A stretch of DNA of 64,000 bases, from positions 3,968,001-4,032,000 of the forward strand of contig NZ_CP054698.1 of NCBI RefSeq assembly GCF_014023275.1, written 5' to 3'. Positions 55,354-63,602 of this stretch are shown piece after piece. The position numbers and the translations under genes were made by a program. How positions within the stretch are numbered: the stretch's first letter is position 1; every line of letters begins with the position of its first letter. Source of the DNA: Nostoc edaphicum CCNP1411. GTDB lineage: Bacteria; Cyanobacteriota; Cyanobacteriia; Cyanobacteriales; Nostocaceae. The notes beneath the pieces are model-generated. The model was not told the DNA's origin. It did not search any database and was given only the letters and a program-made list of their open reading frames with translations.

Positions 55354-55771
55354 GCGTAGGCGTAGCTAGCACTTCGGCTGCGCTCGTCATGATTGCAGTA
55401 CACCGTAACCCCTTGCGGGGAGGGGTTGTTTTATTACGAATAATTTGGCAGATATCATATTTGATGATACATGAGGTGTGGCGATAGGCTACGCCCCGGC
55501 GGAGGCGATCGCATCTAATAATACTAATCCAATTTCATTTAATAAATCAGTGTTATCACTAGGAAAATAATGTTATATTACACATTTTTATAATCAGTAT
55601 CGCAATTGCAGTACTGTGTGTAGGCTTTGCCCTGCGTAGGCATTGCTCCAGCAGCAGTAGTTTTGGCAGATGTTTAAATACAACAACATTATTATGCAAC
55701 TATAATATTATTCAACAGTACTTAGTATAATACTGCTCGTAACAAACATAGTAAGTTTTCGGTAATATGCC
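55354..55771. other. Repeat-rich upstream region of the STAND operon
   Basis: It holds dispersed repeats (gcgtaggcgtagctagcact, and ggctacgccccggcggaggc followed by a HIP1 site) and then an AT-rich stretch up to the start at 55772, which probably contains the operon promoter. A sequence such as tataatattattcaac near 55700 could be part of it, but I cannot place it firmly. Confidence 0.45.
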
Positions 55772-57337
55772 ATGATAGAATTTGCCGCCATTACTTCAGT
55801 GATTAGTAAGTATGCTCCTCAAGCTAGTCAACTAATCATTAAACAAGCTCAAAAAAACGAAGCTGTTATCAAAGTTTTACAAGAATTAAAACTCAATCCT
55901 ACCCAAATTCCTGATGATGTTGATGGGGTTTATGCTTACACTCTGGTAAAATATGGTGTATTTAAGCCTGAAGCAATTTTAAAACTGTTTAGAGAGAAAG
56001 TAATTAAAGATTATTTTTGGGATGCTTACAGTTCTAATGCTCCCTTTAAATTCGTAGAGAATACAAAAAAATTTATAACTCAAAATAGCGAACTAAAAAC
56101 GCAGATAATTAATGCTAAAATTAACTTTTTGGCTGAATTAGAAGAATTTGGCGAAACCTTTATTGCGGTTGCTAAACAAACGAAAGCCTCTAAATATCAG
56201 CCTTATCCAGATTGGAATTTGGATGTTTATCCCAAAGAATTTAAAGCCTTAATCTTTGAAAAGACTCGTTTATTTTGCGGACGTGATTTTGTTTTTCAGG
56301 CTATTCAAAGATTCTTCGCAACTCAAAATAAGGGTTATTTTACTGTGATTGGGGATGCAGGGATGGGTAAAAGTTCCATTGCTGCTAAATACGTTTTAGC
56401 TACTAAATTCCCTTGTTATTTTAATGTTTTCGCAGAAGGACGCAACAAACCAGAAAAGTTTTTAGCCAGTATTCGTCAACAATTAATCAAGCGTCATTCT
56501 CTCCAAAATGTAGACAACGTTGATTTGAGAACTTTCCTGCAAAAAGTTAGTGAAGAACTAAAAGGACAAAAACTTATCATTGTTGTCGATGCACTAGATG
56601 AAGTAGAACAAGAAGGAAATAGTAATCTTTTAGATTTACCACAAAATCTTCCTGATGGAGTCTATTTTTTACTGACTAGAAGACTTTACAATCAAGAAAC
56701 AAAACGTTTAACTTTGTCTCCCGATACTCCTGTAGATGAATTAGATTTAACAAAGCGTGATTACACAGCTTTGAGTCAAGAAGATGTAAAAGAGTATATT
56801 CAATTATTTTTGAATAATGATTATAAACTAAGACATTGGATTAATGAGCGCAATATTTCTGAAGATATTTTTACTCAGGAAATAGCTGTTAAGAGTGAAA
56901 ATAATTTTATATATTTGCGCTATATATTACCCGGAATCTCTGAAGGTAAATACAATGATTTAACTTTAAAGGGATTACCACAAGGTCTTCATGACTATTA
57001 TATGGCTCATTGGAACCGGATGGGAATGGACAAAGAATCCAATGAAAAAAAGGTAAAAATACTGTATATATTGGTAGAAAGAGGTGAGCCAATATCCCTA
57101 AACATGATTGCAGAAATTCTTGATGAGGATGAATATGAGGTAAAATCAGTCTTAAATGATTGGGTTGAGTATGTAAAATCGCAAGTAAATGAAGATGACC
57201 AAAAAACTTACTATAGTATTTACCATCAGAGTTTTCTAGAATTTCTCAAAGGTCAAGATAAACTAGGTAAAGGTCGAAAACTATTTAAAGAAGTTAATAA
57301 GAGTATGGCTAATTTTATGCTGAAGGAGATGGCATAA
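55772..57337 (+). CDS. STAND-type NTPase with unknown N-terminal domain (split from its WD40 partner)
   Basis: The 521-residue protein has a mostly helical N-terminal domain of about 160 residues (DGVYAYTLVKYGVFKPEAIL) that I cannot name. A P-loop NTPase follows, with Walker A GDAGMGKSS (194-202) and Walker B IIVVDALDE around Asp273. The C-terminal part contains a winged-helix-like segment (MIAEILDEDEYEVKSVL) and ends in LEFLKGQDKL, as in NACHT/STAND proteins. In many cyanobacterial relatives this NTPase is fused to a WD40 sensor; here it stops one base before a separate WD40 gene with its own AAGGAG site. Probably a conflict or defence switch; activity is unproven. Confidence 0.8.
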   Translation: MIEFAAITSVISKYAPQASQLIIKQAQKNEAVIKVLQELKLNPTQIPDDVDGVYAYTLVKYGVFKPEAILKLFREKVIKDYFWDAYSSNAPFKFVENTKKFITQNSELKTQIINAKINFLAELEEFGETFIAVAKQTKASKYQPYPDWNLDVYPKEFKALIFEKTRLFCGRDFVFQAIQRFFATQNKGYFTVIGDAGMGKSSIAAKYVLATKFPCYFNVFAEGRNKPEKFLASIRQQLIKRHSLQNVDNVDLRTFLQKVSEELKGQKLIIVVDALDEVEQEGNSNLLDLPQNLPDGVYFLLTRRLYNQETKRLTLSPDTPVDELDLTKRDYTALSQEDVKEYIQLFLNNDYKLRHWINERNISEDIFTQEIAVKSENNFIYLRYILPGISEGKYNDLTLKGLPQGLHDYYMAHWNRMGMDKESNEKKVKILYILVERGEPISLNMIAEILDEDEYEVKSVLNDWVEYVKSQVNEDDQKTYYSIYHQSFLEFLKGQDKLGKGRKLFKEVNKSMANFMLKEMA

Positions 57338-57338
57338 A

Positions 57339-59828
57339 ATGGGAGAGATTGCCATTAAATTAGCATCAAAATCAGCAGAATTTCAAAATTTGTTTTTAGG
57401 TCAATTTCCTGAACAACAATTAAAAGCTGGGAACTCGGAAAAATATTATCAAACTCTCACAGATTTTGATTTTATTTGTTTGAAAATTCAATATCCTCAA
57501 TTTGGAGTAGAAAGCCTGATTAGAGATTATTATTTCATTGATGACCCAGAAATATTAGATAGCTTAGAAGAAGAAGAGAAACTAGACCCAGAACGAATCA
57601 AACCCCTCAAATTAATTCAACGTACCCTACAGTTATCAGCCCATGTTTTGAATCAAGACCCAAATCAATTAGTAGGACAATTATGGGGAAGATTGCAGAG
57701 TTTTCCTGAGCCAGAAATTCAGAAAATATTGGCAGATGCAGTACAAAGTAAAAGTGAAATTCCTCGACTTCAACCGATTACAGCCAGTTTAACCTCTCCG
57801 GGTGGAAACCTAGTGCGTATTCTGACTGGTCATAACGACTCAGTAAATGCAGTAGTGATCGCTCCAGATGGCAAAACAGCAGTTTCCGCTTCTGTTGACA
57901 ACACCCTGAAACTGTGGGATTTGGAGACAGGAAAGGAAATCTCTACCCTGAGAGGTCATAACGACTCAGTAAATGCAGTAGCCATTACCCCAAATGGTCA
58001 AACAGCGGTTTCTGCTTCTAGTGACAACACCCTGAAACTGTGGAATTTGGAGACTGGAGAGGAAATCTCTACCCTGAGAGGTCATAAAGATTCAGTAACA
58101 GCAGTAGCGATCGCCCCAAATGGTCAAACAGCAATTTCTATTTCTAATAGCCTGGAACTGTGGACTTTGAAACTGTGGGATTTGGAGACTGGAGAAGAAA
58201 TCTCTACCCTGAGAGGTCATAAAGACTCGGTAACAGCAGTAGCGATCGCCCCAGATGGCAAAACAGCAGTTTCTGCTTCTAGTGACAACACCCTCAAACT
58301 ATGGAATTTGGAGACAGCAAGAGATTTCTCTTCCCTGAGAGGTCATCTGAAACAGTTAAAACTGTGGGATTTGGAAACGAAAAGGGAAATATCTACCTTA
58401 AGCGGTCATAAAGACTCGGTGAATGCAGTAGTCATTACCCCAGATGGTCAAACAGTGGTTTCTGCTTCTAGTGACAACACCCTGAAACTGTGGAATTTGA
58501 AGACGGGAGGGGAAATCTATACCCTAAGCGGTCATAACGACTCGGTAAACGCAGTAGTCATTACCCCAGATGGAAAAAAAGCCGTTTCTGCTTCTAGTGA
58601 CAATACCCTGAAACTGTGGGATTTGAAGACAGGAAGGGAAATCTCTACCCTCAAAGGTCATAACAACTCGGTAACAGCAGTAGCCATTACCCCAGATGGT
58701 CAAACAGTCGTTTCTGTTTCTAACAACCTGAAACTGTGGGATTTGGAGACAGGAAAGGAAATCTCTACCCTAAGAGGTCATAACGACTTGGTAAATGCAG
58801 TAGTCATTACCCCAGATGGTCAAACGGCGGTTTCTGCTTCTAGTGACAACACCTTGAAACTGTGGACTCTGAAATTGTGGACTCTGAAACTGTGGAATGT
58901 GGAGACAAGAAGGGAAATCTTTACCCTGAGAGATCATAGAGGTTCAGTAAATACAGTAGCCATCACCCCAGATGGAAAAAAAGCCGTTTCTGCTTCTAAT
59001 AACCTGAAACTGTGGAATTTGAACACAGGATGGCAAACCTCTACCCTGAGAGGCCATAACAACTCGGTAAATGCAGTAGCCATTACCCCAAATGGTCAAA
59101 CAGCCGTTTCTGCTTCTAGTGACAACACCCTGAAACTATGGAATTTGGAGACAGGAAAGGAAATCTCTACCCTGAAAGGTCATAACGACTCAGTAAACGC
59201 AGTAGCCATTACCCCAAATGGTCAAACAGCCGTTTCTGCTTCTAGTGACAACACCCTGAAACTATGGGATTTGGAGACAGGAAAGGAAATCTCTACCCTG
59301 AGAGGTCATAACGACTCAGTAAATGCAGTAGCCATTACCCCAGATGGTCAAACAGCGTTTTCTGCTTCTAGCGACACCACCCTGAAACTGTGGGATTTAG
59401 AGACAGGAAAGGAAATCTCTACCCTGAGAGGTCATAACAACTCGGTAAATGCAGTAGCCATTACCCCAGATGGTCAAAAAGCCGTTTCTGCTTCAGATGA
59501 CAAGACCTTAAAACTGTGGGATTTAGAGACAGGAAAGGAAATCTCTACCCTGACTGGTCATAACCACTGGGTAAAAGGAGTAGCGATGCCTGCGGCGGGC
59601 AAAGCCAACGCCCCAGATGGTCAAATAGCCGTTTCTGCTTCTGCTGACCACACCCTGAAATTGTGGGATTTAGACACAGCACAGGAAATCTCTACTTTTA
59701 CTGGTGAAAGTTATATATATTGCTGTGCTGTTTCCCCAGATGGATTAACAATTGCAGCAGGCGAAAGCTCAGGGCGGGTTCATTTCCTCCGTTTAGAAGG
59801 GGGTTCAAAAAATGAAACCGATCGCTGA
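57339..59828 (+). CDS. WD40 beta-propeller repeat protein, partner of the STAND NTPase
   Basis: The 829-residue protein starts with a 150-residue linker domain (LKLIQRTLQLSAHVLNQDPN, GQLWGRLQSFPEPEI) normally found between the NTPase and WD40 parts of fused STAND proteins. About 15 WD repeats follow, with cores such as GHNDSVNAVAI and LKLWDLETG. The repeats are nearly identical in DNA as well as protein. A shortened repeat (GHLKQLKLWDLETKRE) and a small internal triplication (LWTLKLWTLKLWNVE) point to slippage or recombination. The start is set by an AAGGAG site 10 bases upstream. It would act as the sensor for the neighbouring NTPases. Confidence 0.85.
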   Translation: MGEIAIKLASKSAEFQNLFLGQFPEQQLKAGNSEKYYQTLTDFDFICLKIQYPQFGVESLIRDYYFIDDPEILDSLEEEEKLDPERIKPLKLIQRTLQLSAHVLNQDPNQLVGQLWGRLQSFPEPEIQKILADAVQSKSEIPRLQPITASLTSPGGNLVRILTGHNDSVNAVVIAPDGKTAVSASVDNTLKLWDLETGKEISTLRGHNDSVNAVAITPNGQTAVSASSDNTLKLWNLETGEEISTLRGHKDSVTAVAIAPNGQTAISISNSLELWTLKLWDLETGEEISTLRGHKDSVTAVAIAPDGKTAVSASSDNTLKLWNLETARDFSSLRGHLKQLKLWDLETKREISTLSGHKDSVNAVVITPDGQTVVSASSDNTLKLWNLKTGGEIYTLSGHNDSVNAVVITPDGKKAVSASSDNTLKLWDLKTGREISTLKGHNNSVTAVAITPDGQTVVSVSNNLKLWDLETGKEISTLRGHNDLVNAVVITPDGQTAVSASSDNTLKLWTLKLWTLKLWNVETRREIFTLRDHRGSVNTVAITPDGKKAVSASNNLKLWNLNTGWQTSTLRGHNNSVNAVAITPNGQTAVSASSDNTLKLWNLETGKEISTLKGHNDSVNAVAITPNGQTAVSASSDNTLKLWDLETGKEISTLRGHNDSVNAVAITPDGQTAFSASSDTTLKLWDLETGKEISTLRGHNNSVNAVAITPDGQKAVSASDDKTLKLWDLETGKEISTLTGHNHWVKGVAMPAAGKANAPDGQIAVSASADHTLKLWDLDTAQEISTFTGESYIYCCAVSPDGLTIAAGESSGRVHFLRLEGGSKNETDR
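57810..59750. repeat. 126-bp tandem repeats encoding WD40 units
   Basis: About 15 near-identical units encode 42-residue WD repeats. Irregular lengths around 58150-58180, 58330-58370 and 58860-58890 show partial-unit gains and losses. The high identity suggests recent amplification or gene conversion. Confidence 0.85.
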
Positions 59829-60963
59829 AAATCCGATCAATATCCCCAGATATCCCCTAGAATTTCAGCAAATCATTACCGCTAAAAATCAAAACTTTGT
59901 CGGTCGTGAATTTGTCTTTGCTGCTATCAACAAATTTCTCAATCAATCTGACCGGGGCTACTTTACTATTATCGGCGATCCTGGCATTGGTAAAAGTGCC
60001 ATTCTTGCCCACTATGTCAGTCAAAATCCGGGAGTTGTCTATTACAATGTCGAAATCTCAGGTAAAAATCGCGTTGAGGAATTTCTGACGACGATTTGCA
60101 CTCAATTAATAGAAATCGCCCAAAATCAAGGTATTAAAACTAGTGTTGAGCGGAGTCGAAACAATCTCACCGCTAACTTTTCTGACTCTACCACAGAAGA
60201 CAGTGGTTTTTTATCGTTATTACTGCAACAAATCAGCAATAGATTGCAACCAAAACAACATTTAATTATTACTATAGATGGCTGCGATAGAATTGATATC
60301 AACAATCAACCACGCGGCTCAAATATTTTCTATTTACCCCGTTATCTACCCGAAAAAGTTTATTTTATCCTTATTCGTCGTCCTTTTTTGGCAGATAAAT
60401 CAGGTTTATTAATTGAAACACCAGCCCAATCTTTAGATTTATCAAATTACCCTGAACAAAATCGCGCTGATATTCAGGAATATATTAAAACTTATTTAAA
60501 TGAATCATCTCATTCTGTAGACGATTTTTCGGCTTCCCACAGAGTGCCTAGTGTTAGCGAAGATAAGACTCGTAAAGATGTTTCGCTCAACATGACAGAG
60601 CAAGGTTTTAATGATGAAACCAATTTTATGTATGTTAAAGAAATTTTAGCAGCTATTAATGAGGATATTTACCCCCAAAATTTACAGATATATTACCAAA
60701 ATCATTTAGAAAAAATGAATTTAGCCACCAGTAAACAGCAACCAATGGCTTTGCAGGTGTTAAATATCTTAGTTCAAGAGCAATCAATATCAATGGAAGC
60801 GATCGCAGAAAGATTAGATGTAGATGAATATGAAATCAAGGTAATTTTAGACAAGTGGCGAGAATTTTTATATTTAGAATCAATAGCAGCCGAAATCCAC
60901 TATAGTGTTTATCATGCTAGTTTTCGTGATTGGTTGAGGCAACAAATAGAGTCTAAATTTTGA
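59812..60963 (+). CDS. Second STAND-type NTPase, lacking the N-terminal domain
   Basis: The 383-residue protein begins close to the NTPase core (NFVGREFVFAAINKFLNQSD). Walker A is GDPGIGKSA (55-63). A weakened Walker B region reads IITIDGCDRI, lacking the DE pair of the first NTPase. A winged-helix-like region (MEAIAERLDVDEYEIKVIL) and the ending YHASFRDWLRQQI match the C-terminal part of the 55772 protein, so the two are paralogues. The start overlaps the WD40 stop by 17 bases, implying co-translation. Internal segments around 60124-60165 and 60520-60580 look like repeat insertions. It may regulate or oligomerise with the first NTPase. Confidence 0.75.
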   Translation: MKPIAENPINIPRYPLEFQQIITAKNQNFVGREFVFAAINKFLNQSDRGYFTIIGDPGIGKSAILAHYVSQNPGVVYYNVEISGKNRVEEFLTTICTQLIEIAQNQGIKTSVERSRNNLTANFSDSTTEDSGFLSLLLQQISNRLQPKQHLIITIDGCDRIDINNQPRGSNIFYLPRYLPEKVYFILIRRPFLADKSGLLIETPAQSLDLSNYPEQNRADIQEYIKTYLNESSHSVDDFSASHRVPSVSEDKTRKDVSLNMTEQGFNDETNFMYVKEILAAINEDIYPQNLQIYYQNHLEKMNLATSKQQPMALQVLNILVQEQSISMEAIAERLDVDEYEIKVILDKWREFLYLESIAAEIHYSVYHASFRDWLRQQIESKF

Positions 60964-60979
60964 GTTAAAAGGGCGCTTA

Positions 60980-61306
60980 GAGGATGTTTGAAAAGTCCTA
61001 TTGTCGGTAGCAGAAGTTTTAGATCCCCCTAAATCCCCCTTAAAAAGGGGGACTTTGATTCCGGTTCCCCCCTTTTTAAGGCTACCGTATACACACAAGT
61101 CGAATTACCCCCCTTAATCCCCCCGATGCATTGGGGGGAAAAAATAAATCTAGTTCCCTCCCCTTTGCAAGGGGAGGGTTAGGGTGGGGTAAAACCTTGG
61201 TTAATCAGCGATTTCAGACTTGTGTGTACACCGTAGCTTTTTAAGGGGGGTTAGGGAGGATCTCAAGGTGCCTAAAATCACAGGGAAACACTTTTCAAGC
61301 AACCTC
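60980..61306. mobile_element. MITE family A containing a MITE family B copy
   Basis: The outer ends are GAGGATGTTTGAAAAGT and ACTTTTCAAGCAACCTC, with the 3-bp duplication TTA at 60977-60979 and 61307-61309. The inner element at 61081-61236 starts GCTACCGTATACACACAAGT. It is flanked by CTTTTTAAG at 61072-61080 and 61237-61245, with the last base of the right end shared with or lost to the duplication. It lies 16 bases after the STAND operon. Confidence 0.8.
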
Positions 61307-61358
61307 TTAGAAACCGCGAGAGTAATATCTTATTAACCAGTAGGAGTAACAAGCAATT

Positions 61359-61628
61359 ATGACTAAATATGTACTCTGGGGAACTTACTGCGAAGACGTT
61401 CTCGAAAAACGTGTCCCTCACCGTCAAGCTCATTTAGACGGATTAGCAAAACAGAAAGAATCCGGTGTGCTGATTACCATCGGCCCCACCAAGGATGTTA
61501 CAAAAGTTTTTGGGATTTACGAAGCCGAAGACGAAGCCACTGTGCGCCAGTTGATTGAAAATGATCCCTACTGGAAAAATGGCATCTGGACTGAATATTC
61601 TGTCAAAGAATGGATTCAAGCTTTTTAA
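61359..61628 (+). CDS. YciI-family protein
   Basis: The 89-residue protein has the YciI fold signature: YVLWGTYCEDVLEKRVPHRQ with a conserved His, GPTKDVTKVFGIYEAEDE and the C-terminal NDPYWKNGIWTEYSVKEW. YciI-like proteins are small ferredoxin-like dimers, some thought to be enzymes, with no assigned reaction here. A taggagtaac ribosome site precedes the ATG. It stands alone between a MITE and the Tab2 gene. Confidence 0.88.
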   Translation: MTKYVLWGTYCEDVLEKRVPHRQAHLDGLAKQKESGVLITIGPTKDVTKVFGIYEAEDEATVRQLIENDPYWKNGIWTEYSVKEWIQAF

Positions 61629-61700
61629 ATTTATTGTGGGGCATGGGGCATAAAGCATTGGTTATTAATTCTTCTCCCTCGCTCCCTCATCTCCTCATAG

Positions 61701-61822
61701 GGTTCGGTTAGGGTTTTTTGATGAAAATTCTAAATCACAAAGACGCGATAAATCGCCGTCTCTACAATAATCAATCCTTCGTCTTGACGGCGATTTATCA
61801 CGTCTCTTGGCTTAACCGAACC
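61701..61822. mobile_element. Small MITE with GGTTCGGTTA ends
   Basis: A 122-bp non-coding element with inverted ends GGTTCGGTTA and TAACCGAACC is flanked by TA on both sides, the duplication typical of IS630/Tc1-type mobilisation. Inside is a second inverted pair, agacgcgataaatcgccgtc and gacggcgatttatcacgtct. Confidence 0.65.
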
Positions 61823-61860
61823 TATTGCCTCATCTCCCTCATCCCCACTCCCCACATAAT

Positions 61861-62661
61861 ATGAAAATTTGGCAAGTTGATTTTTATCGTCGTCCCTCAC
61901 AAGACGCGTCTGGACAAATTTTATGGGAGTTGTTAATTTGTGACGCAACTCGCAGCTTTGAATATGAAGCTACCTGTCTCCAGTCAGCAGCGAATTCTAG
62001 TTGGGTGGCTGCTCAACTTGAGTTAGCCGCAGGTGAAAAATTGCCAGATGTGATTCAGGTGTTTCGTCCTCAGTCTCTAAGTTTAATTGAAGCGGCTGGA
62101 CGCAATTTAAGTATTAATGTCGAACCTACCCGCTACACCTTGGCGTTAAAGCAATGGTTACAAGAAAAGCAGTATCCCTCAGCGCTAGATAAACCACCCC
62201 CAGCACCATTACCAGAAAACCTTTGGGGAGAACAATGGCGTTTTGCGAGTCTAGCTGCTAGTGATGTAGAAACGATATTTAGCGATCGCCCCATTCCCAT
62301 TTTGCACATCCCAGAACATCTCAAACCGATCAATTTAGGTTTGGCATCAACAGTCCCCGTTCCTGGTGTGGTAATTTATGGTGGACGGCAATCAATGCGC
62401 CTAGTACGGTGGTTGCAGCAAGCCCGTTCTGTGGCATTAAACTATATTTCTGGCGCACCAGATGGCTTAATTTTAGAAGCTGGCTTGGTGGATAGATGGA
62501 TTGTTGCCACATTTGAAGATCCAGAAGTTACAACAGCAGCCCAAGCATTTGAACAACGGAAACAGCAAAGCCGAGGATTGCATTTTTTGTTAGTTCAACC
62601 AGATGATTCTGGGATGACTTATAGCGGCTTTTGGTTATTGCGGTCAGAAAATGGATATTAA
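61861..62661 (+). CDS. Tab2/Atab2-like RNA-binding protein
   Basis: The 266-residue protein from the ATG at 61861 begins MKIWQVDFYRRPSQDASG and continues WELLICDATRSFEYEATC, the conserved opening of the Tab2/Atab2 family (DUF1092). It ends near GLHFLLVQPDDSGMTYSGF. In plants and algae Tab2 binds psaB mRNA and promotes its translation for photosystem I. Cyanobacterial members probably act on photosystem transcripts, but this is less well shown. A start 12 codons earlier would add a His/Pro-rich stretch that is not part of the family. Core cyanobacterial gene. Confidence 0.9.
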   Translation: MKIWQVDFYRRPSQDASGQILWELLICDATRSFEYEATCLQSAANSSWVAAQLELAAGEKLPDVIQVFRPQSLSLIEAAGRNLSINVEPTRYTLALKQWLQEKQYPSALDKPPPAPLPENLWGEQWRFASLAASDVETIFSDRPIPILHIPEHLKPINLGLASTVPVPGVVIYGGRQSMRLVRWLQQARSVALNYISGAPDGLILEAGLVDRWIVATFEDPEVTTAAQAFEQRKQQSRGLHFLLVQPDDSGMTYSGFWLLRSENGY

Positions 62662-63028
62662 TTGCCAAAAATATTATTCTCTTTATTGAGTGAATTTTGA
62701 ATTGCTTGTGACTCTTAGCCTCATGCATCAGTATGGTTTGCTGACAATTGTCATGCCATTTCGACTCGGAAGCAAACAAGTCCCCTACGTTGTGAATATG
62801 AAAGCTTGTGGTTTATAGGTATCAAGTAATCTCGTTATTTCAAAAAATAGCGTACCTCGTGTATCAACAAACCCTTCTCTTGTGCCAGCATGAGAAAAAG
62901 ATTGACAAGGAAATCTAGCTAGTAAAAATTCATGTCATACAAATTACTATAGGGGCACAATATATTATTGTGCCCCTACGCCTATGGTCTATTCAATTAA
63001 AAATCGCTGTAAGTTAGTTTGTTATTTC
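62662..63028. other. Gene-free intergenic region with a hairpin
   Basis: No supported gene. A perfect inverted repeat at 62950-62978 (TAGGGGCACAATA / TATTGTGCCCCTA) may terminate either flanking gene or be a dispersed repeat. Confidence 0.5.
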
Positions 63029-63313
63029 CTACTTAGTTTTCACCCGCGCTTGCTTCACCATCGCAATCAGAGTTTGATGGGCATCTTCCGCATCTGCTAA
63101 AACATGATCAAATTGAATGCGAACTGGTACAGGCTCGCCATTCACTTGCACTGTTAAATCCATACCCTGTGCATCAATTGAAAGCATTTCGGCTGCGATC
63201 GCATCTGTCACACCACCAAAAGCTTTAGCATAAATAACTACAGCATCAGCATGATCATCATTCATATGCTTGCAGATGCGCGAACTAATTTCAGGAGAAA
63301 AATCTTTAGACAT
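63029..63313 (-). CDS. DUF2470-domain protein
   Basis: The 94-residue protein from the ATG at 63313 has ICKHMNDDHADAVVIYAKAF, with the conserved HMNDDH. This is the hallmark of the DUF2470 domain, which also forms the C-terminal part of haem-oxygenase-like HugZ proteins. The stand-alone form is common in cyanobacteria. A role near haem or redox metabolism is inferred from relatives only. An alternative start at 63334 adds seven residues. Confidence 0.85.
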   Translation of the reverse strand: MSKDFSPEISSRICKHMNDDHADAVVIYAKAFGGVTDAIAAEMLSIDAQGMDLTVQVNGEPVPVRIQFDHVLADAEDAHQTLIAMVKQARVKTK

Positions 63314-63602
63314 TGTGAGATTAAAAGTGGCCAATACGGCAAGAGTCTAAATTCTCACCTAAGTAGATGAGATTTGCCAATATTTCAAATTAGCAGAAAA
63401 GGCATTAGTCTTGCACCATCGTTATTATAAGTGATATCTGAAAAACAATTGCCGTTGTATATATTTGATAAGTTAAGTTTATTACTCGTACAACAATTAA
63501 ATTAAAATAAACATTATCCAGTATTTTTACCTTTAATTGCGGAAAGCAAACAGCGTAAACTGTAGCAGAAGTATTAGCCAAAACTATTGTAGCTAAGAGA
63601 CA

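Noticed and set aside
54995..55403. Open frames with 7-residue repeats over the 21-bp array on both strands
   Set aside because: The 21-bp period keeps all frames free of stops. There is no ribosome site, non-repeat domain or supporting neighbour.
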